Shown here piece by piece: positions 41,678-50,385 of a stretch of 64,000 bases of DNA. The translations under genes and the position numbers were made by a program. The stretch is from Candidatus Undinarchaeales archaeon (GTDB lineage: Archaea > SpSt-1190 > JASMDC01), in assembly GCA_030753015.1 (NCBI GenBank), contig JASMDC010000002.1, forward strand, positions 62,001 to 126,000, read 5' to 3'. Under the pieces are notes generated by a model, which was given only the letters and a program-made list of their open reading frames with translations, was not told where the DNA came from and ran no database searches. The first letter of the stretch is position 1; each line of letters opens with the position of its first letter.

Positions 41678-43444
41678 TTAATTATCGGCCCGGGAGCGAG
41701 CGGAGCTGTCCCACTCATCATCTGGATTGTCATCCCGCCTGATAAGGGACCGGCCGATCACGGTGCAGTCGATACCTGTGCCCATCATGCATCGGTAAGC
41801 ATCCTCTGGAGTGCACACGATGGGCTCGCCACGGATATTGAACGATGTGTTCACCAGGACCGGTACCTTCGTGCGCTCACCGAATCCCTTGATGAGCCTA
41901 TGGAACAGGGGATTGGTTTCCCCGTGGACAGCCTGGAGCCGGGCTGTACCATCCACATGGACCGCGGCTGGGATGAGATCGAGCTTATCCTCGCGGACGG
42001 GGTAGCTCATGAGCATGTATGCTGTCGGCTCGGGGAGAGGGAGGTCCACGTCGAACCAGTCTGCGGCATCCTCAGCGCACACCGCCGGTGCGAAAGGCCG
42101 GAATGGCTCACGCCGCTTGACCTTCTCATTGAGCACGTCCTTCATCTCCACGTCACGTGGATCGGCCAGGATGCTCCGGTTCCCAAGGGCCCGAGGGCCC
42201 CACTCCATCCGTCCCTGGAACCATCCTACTACCTGGCCGTCCTCGATGATGCTCAGCGTCGTATCGATGAGCTTATCCTCGTCAGAGAGCGCTTCGTGGA
42301 CGATATCATTGTCCCTCAGGAACTCGTTCACCTGTTCATCGGTGAATCCCGGCCCCAGGTACGGTGAGCGGAAGTGGGATGCACGAGGTTTGCCGAGCAC
42401 AGCATGGAAGGCGTGGAGGGCGGCGCCCATGCTCGTTCCACCGTCGCCGGGATCGGGGGGTATCCACACCCGCTCGAACGGTGTCTTTTGAAGGATAGTA
42501 CCGTTGAACACACAGTTGAGCCCTACCCCGCCAGAGAGCACCAGGTCCGGGCAGTCCGTCTTTGCGTGTACGTGGCTGCAGGCGGTGGTGAGCACCTCCT
42601 CGGTGAGAAGCTGTAGAGCTGCGGCGATGTCCTTGTGTCGCCGTGTTGGCGCCAGTCCAGGCAGTGCTACAGGGCCGCCCAACAGCTCGCACATCTCATC
42701 CGAGGGCATGCGGTCCGCATAATGGTAATCGAAGTAACGCATGTCCAGCCGGAAGCTCCCGTCGTCGCGGACGTCGATCACTTCCTTCAGCCGCTTGTAG
42801 GATTCGTTGGTAGTGGGATCGAGGTTCCCGAAGGCAGCCATACCCATTACCTTGTATTCGGAGTTGTTCACGGCGAAGCCGAGGTAGGCTGTGATGGTCG
42901 AGTAGAGGAGGCCGAGCGAGTGAGGGAAGCGCAGCTGTTGCTCCAGCCTGACCTCGGTACCCTCGCCCATCCCCCACGCGGTCGTGGTCCACTCGCCGAC
43001 ACCGTCGACGGTGAGAATAGCTGCCCGTTCGAAGGGACTGCACAGGAACGCGCCTGCTGCGTGGGCCACGTGATGTGGGATGAAAAGCACGTCGCCCCCG
43101 TACCCCAGTTCATTCCGTACGCGGGACACCACACGCAGCTTGCGCAGGAGCAGGTCGGGCATAGCCCGCACGAACGAGGGTAACCCTCGCGGGAACATCT
43201 GGATGTGCTGATGAAGTGCCCGCTCCAACCGGAGGAGCGGTTTCTCGTAATGGGCGATGTGGTCCAACTCGTCCACTGTTATCCCACCCTCATCGAGGCA
43301 GGAGAGGATGGCGTTCAGAGGGAACGTGATGTCGTGCTTAACTCGTGTGAACCGCTCCTCTGCAGATGCCGCCACTACCTCGCCGTCCCGCATCAAGCAT
43401 GCCGAGGCGTCGTGGTAGAAGCAGGCGATCCCGAGAACGTCCAT
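41678..43444 (-). CDS. NodU/CmcH-type O-carbamoyltransferase
   Basis: 588 residues. The N-terminal Kae1-like ATPase half has GIACFYHDASACLM, IPHHVAHAAGAF with metal-binding His, and LTVDGVGEWT. The C-terminal half has the signature WFQGRMEWGPRALGNRSIL and FNIRGEPIV. Such enzymes make carbamoyl-AMP from carbamoyl phosphate and ATP, then carbamoylate a hydroxyl of a sugar or small molecule. It starts 9 nt after the SxtJ-like gene. With the upstream nucleotidyltransferase, the acceptor is likely a surface or lipid-linked sugar; this is inference. Confidence 0.9.
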   Translation of the reverse strand: MDVLGIACFYHDASACLMRDGEVVAASAEERFTRVKHDITFPLNAILSCLDEGGITVDELDHIAHYEKPLLRLERALHQHIQMFPRGLPSFVRAMPDLLLRKLRVVSRVRNELGYGGDVLFIPHHVAHAAGAFLCSPFERAAILTVDGVGEWTTTAWGMGEGTEVRLEQQLRFPHSLGLLYSTITAYLGFAVNNSEYKVMGMAAFGNLDPTTNESYKRLKEVIDVRDDGSFRLDMRYFDYHYADRMPSDEMCELLGGPVALPGLAPTRRHKDIAAALQLLTEEVLTTACSHVHAKTDCPDLVLSGGVGLNCVFNGTILQKTPFERVWIPPDPGDGGTSMGAALHAFHAVLGKPRASHFRSPYLGPGFTDEQVNEFLRDNDIVHEALSDEDKLIDTTLSIIEDGQVVGWFQGRMEWGPRALGNRSILADPRDVEMKDVLNEKVKRREPFRPFAPAVCAEDAADWFDVDLPLPEPTAYMLMSYPVREDKLDLIPAAVHVDGTARLQAVHGETNPLFHRLIKGFGERTKVPVLVNTSFNIRGEPIVCTPEDAYRCMMGTGIDCTVIGRSLIRRDDNPDDEWDSSARSRADN

Positions 43445-43453
43445 ATAACTACC

Positions 43454-43708
43454 TCAGTACTGTCGATAATATCTATCTCGTGGAGCGTTCCCCTGATCAG
43501 CAGGTTCCCAGTAGCTCGGTGCGCTGGCGTCAGGCCCAAGCTCAAGGAATCGCTTACCGACGAGCCGGGCGGCCAGGGCAGTGCTCCCGAGACCTAGCAG
43601 ATATGAGACTGTGAGCGCGAGGGTGTTGATCGTGCCGGTAAGGGCGCCTAAAGCGTAGCCGAGTGCACGACGTGGTCCCCAGGAATCGTCGGTGGCCTCT
43701 TGCTCCAT
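43454..43708 (-). CDS. SxtJ-like small membrane protein
   Basis: 84 residues from ATG 43708. A helix (YALGALTGTINTLALTVSYLLGLG) precedes a soluble end with GKRFLELGP and SYWEPAD. That order (hydrophobic helix, then P-x-x-W-like motif) matches the SxtJ family always found with carbamoyltransferases of this type. An ATG at 43744 would overlap the nucleotidyltransferase gene and is less likely. Confidence 0.72.
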   Translation of the reverse strand: MEQEATDDSWGPRRALGYALGALTGTINTLALTVSYLLGLGSTALAARLVGKRFLELGPDASAPSYWEPADQGNAPRDRYYRQY

Positions 43709-43718
43709 GCTCGGGTAC

Positions 43719-45017
43719 CTACCCGGTGCCCCCACCCTCTTCATCCCCTTCGCCGATGGGGGTGATGTCGTACTCCTGAACCACGAAGATCCGGATATTA
43801 GGATCGAGGTCGCGGTACACGATGACGCCGGGGCCGATGTGTGTGTTGGGGCCCGCCTTCACGCCGGGCATGATCGAAGCGTTGACGCCGGTCTTCACTC
43901 CGTCGCCCAGGATGGCACCGAGCTTGCGGCGACCCGATGACACGGTCTCTCCCTTGATGCGGACATTGATGGGCTTGTCGTCGAACCGGAGGTTCGCCAC
44001 CTTGGTGCCGGCGCCGAAGTTGCACCCTGCACCTATAAGTGCGTCCCCGATGTACGCGAGATGCTCCGCCTTGGAGCCGTTTAGGATTAGGGAGTTCTTG
44101 ACCTCCACGGCGCGGCCTATGCGCACGTCATCGGAGATGTTGACATTGTCCCGGATGAAGCAGTTGGGACCTATCTCGCAGTTCTTGCCGATATAGACGG
44201 GACCCTTGATATAGGAGGTGCCGGTGATGACTGTCCCCTTCTCGATGACGACGTCGCCCTTGATAACCACGCCCGGCTCGAGCTCGCCTTCGATCCTGTG
44301 ATCGATCTTCTTCATGATGAACTCGTTGGCCTCTAGAAGCTCCCATGGGCGTCCGACATCGCGGTAATAGCCTCGGTGTTCGAGCACTTCCACACGACTA
44401 CCTCCCTCGATGTAGTGGTTGAGGGCGTGGGGGATGTCGTACTCGTGGCGCTCGGCCTCTCCCTTGGCAACGGCGTCCAGGAAGGAGGATTCGAGGAGGT
44501 AGATACCGGCGTTGACCATGCATCCCTTCGCTTCCTGCTCGGGTGGCCTCTCACGCACCTCGGTGAGGTGAGAGCCGTTGCACGTGAGCACGCCGTACTC
44601 CCAGGGATTGTCCACATGGGCACCGACGACCACCGAGCCGCCCTTGGCGGCATGCAGCCGCTCCATCACTGCATGGTCGAAGATGAGGTCGCCGTGGATG
44701 AGGAGAAAGTCATCGTTGAGCTTGGTGTTCTCGGCCGCCATATGTAGAGCGTGGGCCGTCCCCAGGCACTTACCCTGGTCCACGTAGGTGATGGACAGAC
44801 CGAAGCGCTCACCCGTGCCGAAGTACTGGCGGATCTCGTCCGCGAACTCGTTGACCACGAGCACGACCTCTGAGATCTGGGCGGCTTTCACCGCCGAGAG
44901 CACATGGTAGAGGATCGGCTTTCCTGCAAGAGGGATCATGGACTTCTGTCGCGTGGCCGTGAGCGGATGGAGACGCGTCCCCCGTCCAGCGGCCAGTATC
45001 ACCGCCTTCATGCCCAT
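43719..45017 (-). CDS. Bifunctional sugar-1-phosphate nucleotidyltransferase/acetyltransferase
   Basis: 432 residues. The N-terminal half is a nucleotidyltransferase (LAAGRGTRLHPLT, QKSMIPLAGKPILYHVL). The C-terminal half (from about 248) is a left-handed beta-helix with hexapeptide repeats and GmlU-like NGSKAEHLAYIGDALIG. Archaeal enzymes of this type make UDP-GlcNAc/GalNAc precursors or dTDP-Glc. It begins the cassette: SxtJ, carbamoyltransferase and DUF5989 follow on the same strand. ATG 45017 (or 45011) is 25-30 nt from TATA 45039-45044. Confidence 0.87.
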   Translation of the reverse strand: MGMKAVILAAGRGTRLHPLTATRQKSMIPLAGKPILYHVLSAVKAAQISEVVLVVNEFADEIRQYFGTGERFGLSITYVDQGKCLGTAHALHMAAENTKLNDDFLLIHGDLIFDHAVMERLHAAKGGSVVVGAHVDNPWEYGVLTCNGSHLTEVRERPPEQEAKGCMVNAGIYLLESSFLDAVAKGEAERHEYDIPHALNHYIEGGSRVEVLEHRGYYRDVGRPWELLEANEFIMKKIDHRIEGELEPGVVIKGDVVIEKGTVITGTSYIKGPVYIGKNCEIGPNCFIRDNVNISDDVRIGRAVEVKNSLILNGSKAEHLAYIGDALIGAGCNFGAGTKVANLRFDDKPINVRIKGETVSSGRRKLGAILGDGVKTGVNASIMPGVKAGPNTHIGPGVIVYRDLDPNIRIFVVQEYDITPIGEGDEEGGGTG

Positions 45018-45049
45018 GGACCGGGCTGGGGGGACAAACTATAAGAAGC

Positions 45050-45841
45050 CTACCCCTCGCGCACGAACAGCGTCCCCTTGCCCTTCTCTGTCACATCACC
45101 CGAGTACCGTGCGAAGGGGCCGGAGAGTCGTTCACCCGCGATATCAACGTCATCCACGGCACCGTCGGGCACGAAGGAGGGAAGCACGTGAACGGGGCCA
45201 AGGATGACGATTAGCCCTCCCCGCATCTCGCCTCCGACGCGGCGGGGGCAGGCGCGGGCCACGATCTCCCCTTTCTGCATATGGACGCCGAGAAAGAATC
45301 CGGTCGTTCCCCTGACGATGAGCGTGCCACCGGCCATCCATGCACCTGCCTCGACACCGCAGTCGCCGGCGACCTCGATGCGACCTCCGGTCATGCCCGT
45401 CCAGTCACCGGGTGGAGCTGCGCCCAGATGGTGCCCTGCAGAGCCCTGGATCACCAGCTCGCCGCCCTTCATGGCCATACCGGCCCAGTCCCCGCAGTCC
45501 CCCTCAACCTCCAGGCGCCCGCCCGACATACTGCTGCCGGTGTGCATCCCTGCAGTACCCCTGACCACCAGCTCACCGCCGGTCATCCCCTGGCCTAACC
45601 GCTTGGTACGTGCCACATCGCCCTCGATGACGATGCGTGTACGCCCGGCGATGGAGCCCGCGCGTCCTTCCACCTCGAAGTGGTCGCCTAGCGCGACCTT
45701 GCGGTTGCCCCGCCAGATGGGGAGCTCTGAGATGCGGTCACTCGCCTTTCCAGCGAAGATGTCAGGACAGATGCTCTCTGCCTCGAGCCCGACGGCGGGC
45801 TGGTCGATCGGTCTGAGCACGACCTTGCGTACGGTCAGCAA
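45050..45841 (-). CDS. fwdC: Formylmethanofuran dehydrogenase subunit C
   Basis: 263 residues. Repeated glycine-rich units GDxGxxxGxxMxGGxxxV (GDCGDWAGMAMKGGELV, GDCGVEAGAWMAGGTLIV) build the right-handed beta-helix of FwdC/GltS C-terminal domains. In formylmethanofuran dehydrogenase this subunit is structural, beside the A hydrolase and B redox subunits. Its start overlaps fwdA by 7 nt. No fwdB or fwdD gene is within the window. Confidence 0.9.
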   Translation of the reverse strand: MLTVRKVVLRPIDQPAVGLEAESICPDIFAGKASDRISELPIWRGNRKVALGDHFEVEGRAGSIAGRTRIVIEGDVARTKRLGQGMTGGELVVRGTAGMHTGSSMSGGRLEVEGDCGDWAGMAMKGGELVIQGSAGHHLGAAPPGDWTGMTGGRIEVAGDCGVEAGAWMAGGTLIVRGTTGFFLGVHMQKGEIVARACPRRVGGEMRGGLIVILGPVHVLPSFVPDGAVDDVDIAGERLSGPFARYSGDVTEKGKGTLFVREG

Positions 45842-47502
45842 CAGGGCACCTCCCGGGGACGGGGCAGATAGTCATCCTGCACCGCATAGTTCGCCTCGGT
45901 AATCGTGTTGTGGTCCCTGAAGAAGGCCGCCCGGTCCTCGCGGACGGCGTCATCATCGTACCGTGGGCGTGTGAAGAGCGTGGACCCTGCAGCCGTCGTC
46001 ACGACACGACCGTCCCGCACCACGACCTCGCCACCCTTGACGGTGAGGAACGCCCGGGTCAATCCCTGGCAGAGCTTCTTCGGGTCGTCGACGTAATCGG
46101 GCAGGATGTCGTACACCGCAATGTCCGCGTCCATGCCGGGGCCGAGCCCTCCCTTGGTGCCGAGCCCGAGCCTCTTTGCTGTGCCGGCCCGGGTGACGAT
46201 GGCCAGCTCGGACAGCGAGTACTCACGGTCCAGTGATGGGAGAGTGGTCGCCGAGGAGGCCCGTTCGTGGACGTCGTCCAGGGCCTGCTCCCGTGCCTTC
46301 CGACTCGCAAGCAGTGTCATGATCTCCGGATATCGCGTAAACGGGCAGCCGTTGGGAGCATCGGTTGTGAGGAACACGCGCCAGGGATCATCGATGAGGA
46401 GGGCGAGCTCGAGGCCGGCCGCCCACTGGACGGCGTTCACCCCACTGGTCGACCGATAGACGTAGGGGATGATGCCGCCCCCAGTCTCCCGCTCCACGTC
46501 GGCGTTCACCCACTTGAGGTGATTGATGCGTCCCAGGTGCCATTCGGCGGGGCCGTCGGCGGTGAGCGTGGTTGTATCTCCGAACATCACTTGTCCGAGG
46601 TCCGTGGTGAGCCCGGGGTGGCGTGAAAGCTCGCGAGCCACCTCCTCCGCCCGGGAGGAGAAGTCCTTCCATGATCCACCGCCATAGGTGTGGAACTGGA
46701 GATGTGTGACATGTGCCTGTCCGTTCCGCCCCAGGAGACGGAGGGATTCTATGGTTATGTCCGCGTTCCCGGGGATCCCCAGGTTGTTGAGGTGGACATG
46801 GACGGGGTGGGGCAGTTTGAGAGCAGCGGCCGCGTTCTGGAGGTTCGTCAGGACCTCTGCAGCGGTAACGTCGAAATGTGGTGTCGGCTCGTCAAGGGCG
46901 TTGACGTTCTTGGCCCACTCCCAGGCGGCGTTCCCTGCCGGGTTGACGACTTTCAGCCCGAGCGCCCGCGTTGCGTGGATGAGCCAGGCGCACCAGGGCG
47001 CCACGAGCTCCTCCTGGCCGTCCCTGATGTAGCCGAGCAAGCGGTGGTTGTTGCCCGCCAGCACCAGTGCTCCGGTATCTAGCAATGGTGTGTCGGCCAG
47101 CTCCTCATGTGTGTGGCGGCCCTTGAGCGGGGCCATGGCGGGCTCGATGACTGTGGTGTACCCCATCTCGGCGTACAGGGCGCCGGTGAGCCGTGTGGAC
47201 GGGACCGTGAGCCCCGAGCCGGCTCCCATACCGGCGACAGGATCCCGACCGCGAACCAATCGTGAGGAATCCTCGGGGCGCAGACACCTGGCCCGGTTGA
47301 CCTTCGAGCCGGCGATATGTGAATGGATGTCCACTCCGCCTGCCATGGTGACCCGACCTCCCGCGTCCAGCTCCACAGCATCGCGTCCCTTGACGTCATC
47401 GATCATCCGGCCGTCGCGACTGCATAGGTCCATGACCTCGCCATCGATCCCTGCCAGCGGATCGTACACGCAGGCGTTGCGGATGATGAGGATCCGGGCC
47501 AC
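45835..47502 (-). CDS. fwdA: Formylmethanofuran dehydrogenase subunit A (formyltransferase/hydrolase-like)
   Basis: 555 residues of the amidohydrolase fold with GGVDIHSHIAGSKVNRAR (metal HxH, about 56-73), VHLNNLGIPGN, HLQFHTYGG and a late Asp in TTDAPNGCPF. FwdA makes formyl-methanofuran from formate or CO2-derived formate, and the reverse. The GTG start is 26 nt from TATA 47524-47533, so leaderless. The gene is followed only by fwdC. It may work with fwdB/fwdD encoded elsewhere, or in a Fhc-like hydrolase complex. Confidence 0.92.
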   Translation of the reverse strand: MARILIIRNACVYDPLAGIDGEVMDLCSRDGRMIDDVKGRDAVELDAGGRVTMAGGVDIHSHIAGSKVNRARCLRPEDSSRLVRGRDPVAGMGAGSGLTVPSTRLTGALYAEMGYTTVIEPAMAPLKGRHTHEELADTPLLDTGALVLAGNNHRLLGYIRDGQEELVAPWCAWLIHATRALGLKVVNPAGNAAWEWAKNVNALDEPTPHFDVTAAEVLTNLQNAAAALKLPHPVHVHLNNLGIPGNADITIESLRLLGRNGQAHVTHLQFHTYGGGSWKDFSSRAEEVARELSRHPGLTTDLGQVMFGDTTTLTADGPAEWHLGRINHLKWVNADVERETGGGIIPYVYRSTSGVNAVQWAAGLELALLIDDPWRVFLTTDAPNGCPFTRYPEIMTLLASRKAREQALDDVHERASSATTLPSLDREYSLSELAIVTRAGTAKRLGLGTKGGLGPGMDADIAVYDILPDYVDDPKKLCQGLTRAFLTVKGGEVVVRDGRVVTTAAGSTLFTRPRYDDDAVREDRAAFFRDHNTITEANYAVQDDYLPRPREVPCC

Positions 47503-47523
47503 GACCGGGGGCTGCCGTGCAAT

Positions 47524-47533
47524 CTTTAAAAAA
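47524..47533 (-). promoter_or_regulatory. TATA element of fwdA-fwdC
   Basis: TTTTTTAAAG on the minus strand, 26 nt from the fwdA GTG. Confidence 0.55.
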
Positions 47534-47547
47534 CGCGCGGCCGGCGG

Positions 47548-49113
47548 TCACTCCATCTCGATGGTGGCCGGAGGCTTGTCCGTGATGTCGTAGAACACGC
47601 GGTTGACCCCCTTGACCTCGTTGACTATACGTGCGGCCATGGCCCGCAGGACATCCCAGTCGAAGGGATAGACGTTGGCCGTCATGGCATCGATGCTCTG
47701 GACGCACCGGATAGCGATGGCCTCATTATAAGTGCGGGCGTCGCCCATGACCCCTACCGTGCGTACAGGCAAGAGCGCGGGGAAGTACTGCCACAGCTCC
47801 TTTGTGATTCCCGCGGCCGCGACCTCTTCGCGCACGATGCGATCGGCGAGGCGAAGGGTATCGAGTCGCTCCCTGGTGACCTTGCCCAGGCAACGTACTG
47901 CCAGACCCGGTCCGGGGAATGGCTGGCGGTCCACCAGCTCGCGGGGAAGGCCGAGTGTGGCACCGATGGCACGGACCTCGTCCTTGTAGAGCTCGGCCAG
48001 TGGCTCGATTAGAGAGAACCGCATCCCCTCGGGGAGGGCCACGTTATGGTGGGACTTTATCTTGGCCGAGTGCTTGGAAGTGGATGCGCTCTCCACCCGG
48101 TCAGGGTAGATCGTGCCCTGGGCCAGGAACTCGATACGGCCCACTTTCTTGTCCAGGATCTTGGCCTTCTCCTCGAATACATCGATGAATGTGTGACCGA
48201 TGATGCGGCGCTTCTCCTCCGGATCGGTGACGCCCTTGAGCGCCGTCAGGAAGCGTTCCGAGGCATCGACGATATGGAGGTTCTTGACTGGCACGTTCTT
48301 GGAGAAGATATCCTCGACGAATGGCCGGTCGTTGTCCCGCAGGAGCCCGTTGTCCACGAACACGCAATGGAGGGAGCTCCCAATGGCCTTGTGGAGGAGT
48401 GCCGCGACGACGGAGGAGTCCACACCTCCGCTAAGGCCCAGGAGCACACGCTTCTTCCCGACCTCCTTCTTAATGCGTGCGACCGTCTCTTCAACGAACG
48501 GAGCCATCGACCAGGTGCGAGCAGCTCCCGTTATGTCGAGGAAGTTCCCGAGGACCTTGCGCCCACAGGGGGTGTGCGCGACCTCGGGGTGGAACTGGAT
48601 ACCGTACACATGGGAGTCCTCGCTACCGAAGGCGGCGACCGGACATGTGCTCGTGGTGCCGAGCACCTCGTACCCCTCCGGCGGATCCTTAACAAGGTCG
48701 CCGTGGGACATCCACACCGTCTCTTCCTCCCATAGCCCTTCGAAGAGACCCGTGCGTCGCCGCGGGTAGAACGTGGCACGTCCGTACTCTCGCTCCTTTC
48801 CGGACTCGACGGTCCCGCCGAGCATCTTGGCCAGGAGCTGGTGACCGTAGCAGATGCCGAGCATGGGAATGCCCTCTTCCAGGGCGTACGAGAGTACCGC
48901 CTTGGGGAGTTTGGGCGCACCCTTCTCGTACACCGACGAGGGTCCGCCGGAGAGCACGATCCCCTTGATGGGAAGCTCCTTGAGCCGTTTGACCTTCACG
49001 GTGTAGGGGAGGATGAACGAGTAGACCCCCAGCTCCCGGAGACGTCGGGCGATGAGATGACAGTACTGCCCGCCGAAATCAAGTACGACCACTACCTCGT
49101 CCTTGGTTGCCAC
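47548..49113 (-). CDS. guaA: GMP synthase, single-chain glutamine-hydrolysing form
   Basis: 521 residues. The N-terminal class I glutaminase has GICYGHQ (catalytic Cys near 87) and GIQFHPEV. The ATP-PPase domain has LLGLSGGVDSSV (near 230), and the C-terminal dimerisation domain is intact (PVRTVGVMGDARTY...DITDKPPATIEME). It turns XMP to GMP. Most Euryarchaeota keep the two halves as separate genes; this one is fused like the bacterial gene. The GTG start is about 26 nt from TATA 49134-49142. Confidence 0.95.
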   Translation of the reverse strand: MATKDEVVVVLDFGGQYCHLIARRLRELGVYSFILPYTVKVKRLKELPIKGIVLSGGPSSVYEKGAPKLPKAVLSYALEEGIPMLGICYGHQLLAKMLGGTVESGKEREYGRATFYPRRRTGLFEGLWEEETVWMSHGDLVKDPPEGYEVLGTTSTCPVAAFGSEDSHVYGIQFHPEVAHTPCGRKVLGNFLDITGAARTWSMAPFVEETVARIKKEVGKKRVLLGLSGGVDSSVVAALLHKAIGSSLHCVFVDNGLLRDNDRPFVEDIFSKNVPVKNLHIVDASERFLTALKGVTDPEEKRRIIGHTFIDVFEEKAKILDKKVGRIEFLAQGTIYPDRVESASTSKHSAKIKSHHNVALPEGMRFSLIEPLAELYKDEVRAIGATLGLPRELVDRQPFPGPGLAVRCLGKVTRERLDTLRLADRIVREEVAAAGITKELWQYFPALLPVRTVGVMGDARTYNEAIAIRCVQSIDAMTANVYPFDWDVLRAMAARIVNEVKGVNRVFYDITDKPPATIEME

Positions 49114-49168
49114 CAGAGATGGTGCGGACGACAGGTTTTAACTCTTTTTTGTTTTGGCGGGAAATCCC

Positions 49169-49190
49169 TCCACTTGGAGAGGGGTACTTG
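49169..49190 (-). terminator. Possible hairpin upstream of guaA and after the hydrolase gene
   Basis: CTCCACTTGGAG is a perfect short hairpin inside a longer CCCTCC/GAGGGG pairing, located before the hydrolase's own coding end. Since it lies between the guaA promoter and the hydrolase stop, its direction is uncertain. Confidence 0.25.
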
Positions 49191-49196
49191 ACAACA

Positions 49197-50012
49197 CTAT
49201 TGCTCGGTCGTGCGGACCTTGCCGAGCCAAGCGACCAGTCGCTGGGCAAGCGCGGTCCGGACCTCGGAGAAGTTATGGTCGCCACCGAGCACGGCGTGGG
49301 ACAGATGGCGGGCTCCCGCCCGCTCGAACTCGTCCACGAGAGGCTGGAGATGGACATCGGGAGGGGCGACCGTATCTCGGTTCCCTCCCAACAGGAGCAC
49401 TCGTCTGTCCTTCAGCGCTGGTACCGTACGGGCAAGCTGCCAATCGGCCGCTAGAGATGCAGCCTCGTCAACCAATGCCGCTGCTGATGTCCCTGTGAGG
49501 GGGGCCATGCTCGCCTCTCCGAAGGAAGCAATGGCGTCTTCACGTGCCTCAGTATCGCCCGTGTGCGAGAGCGCGACCGCCCCGAAGTCGAATCCCGCGA
49601 TGGACGCTGCGCCGAGGACGGCGGGATCACGCGCAGCGGCGTGGAGGGCAACGAATCCTCCAAGGCTGGCCCCGGCCAGCACTATACGTTCGCTGTCCAC
49701 CCTGAGCTCGCGTGATTCAGGCCCCCGTAGGAACGCCAGTGCCGAACCTGCGTCCTCGATACAGTTCGCGATGGAGAACGTGCCCTCACAACCCCAGCAT
49801 CCCCTGTAGGAGAACACGAGGACGTTCCATCCGGCCCGACGGACCTCATGCGCCAGGTCCCCGTTGCGTTCGTACCCGGGGAGCCCGTGGAGGAGGACGA
49901 GCGTCGGATGTGGGCCGGCACCCTCGGCCATCAGGATGGACCCGATGAGCCGGTCGCCATGGCTGGGGAAGAGCACAGCAGACATGGCAGGGGGATGCTC
50001 CAACGTGGTCAT
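49197..50012 (-). CDS. Alpha/beta hydrolase (serine esterase/peptidase-like)
   Basis: 271 residues. LVLLHGLPGYERNGDLA forms the oxyanion hole region, GASLGG holds the nucleophile Ser near 116, GNRDTVAPPD gives the likely acid and GGDHNFSE the His. No signal peptide, so cytoplasmic. The lid and pocket do not identify a substrate. It is followed by guaA on the same strand but guaA has its own TATA. Confidence 0.82.
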   Translation of the reverse strand: MTTLEHPPAMSAVLFPSHGDRLIGSILMAEGAGPHPTLVLLHGLPGYERNGDLAHEVRRAGWNVLVFSYRGCWGCEGTFSIANCIEDAGSALAFLRGPESRELRVDSERIVLAGASLGGFVALHAAARDPAVLGAASIAGFDFGAVALSHTGDTEAREDAIASFGEASMAPLTGTSAAALVDEAASLAADWQLARTVPALKDRRVLLLGGNRDTVAPPDVHLQPLVDEFERAGARHLSHAVLGGDHNFSEVRTALAQRLVAWLGKVRTTEQ

Positions 50013-50029
50013 GTTCTCACCGTCAAAGG

Positions 50030-50362
50030 CTACATCATCCCTGCTTCTTCCTTTCGGTTAGCGTACGCCTCGATACCGTCCTTGCGGATCATCTCAAGAC
50101 TGCCGACGCGGTCCGAGCGGAAGAGGAACCCGAAGATCTTGGAGATAATATTGTTCAGTTTCTCGCACTCGTTGAGGTCGTCGTAGTCGCTGCACTCAGC
50201 GCACGTGGCGATCTCCTTTAGGATGCAGCACTTACGCACGTCGCACCAGCTGTTCCCCTCACCTTCCTTGCACGAAGGACATCTGCCTCGAGTGTGGGAT
50301 CCGCAAGCGCCGCAGTAGAGACCGCAGTAGGCGACCAGTTCCACGGGTGTCTTGTCGGTCAT
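50030..50362 (-). CDS. DUF3795-like cysteine-rich protein
   Basis: 110 residues with many Cys: YCGLYCGACGSH, CPSCKEG, CDVRKCC and CAECSDYDDL, the pattern of DUF3795 small proteins of anaerobes. They probably bind metal (zinc or iron-sulfur). The function is unknown. ATG 50362 is 27 nt from the TATA centre (50385-50393), so leaderless; the frame upstream of it is not used. Confidence 0.78.
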   Translation of the reverse strand: MTDKTPVELVAYCGLYCGACGSHTRGRCPSCKEGEGNSWCDVRKCCILKEIATCAECSDYDDLNECEKLNNIISKIFGFLFRSDRVGSLEMIRKDGIEAYANRKEEAGMM

Positions 50363-50385
50363 GGGATGAGGGGTAGATTCAAGAG

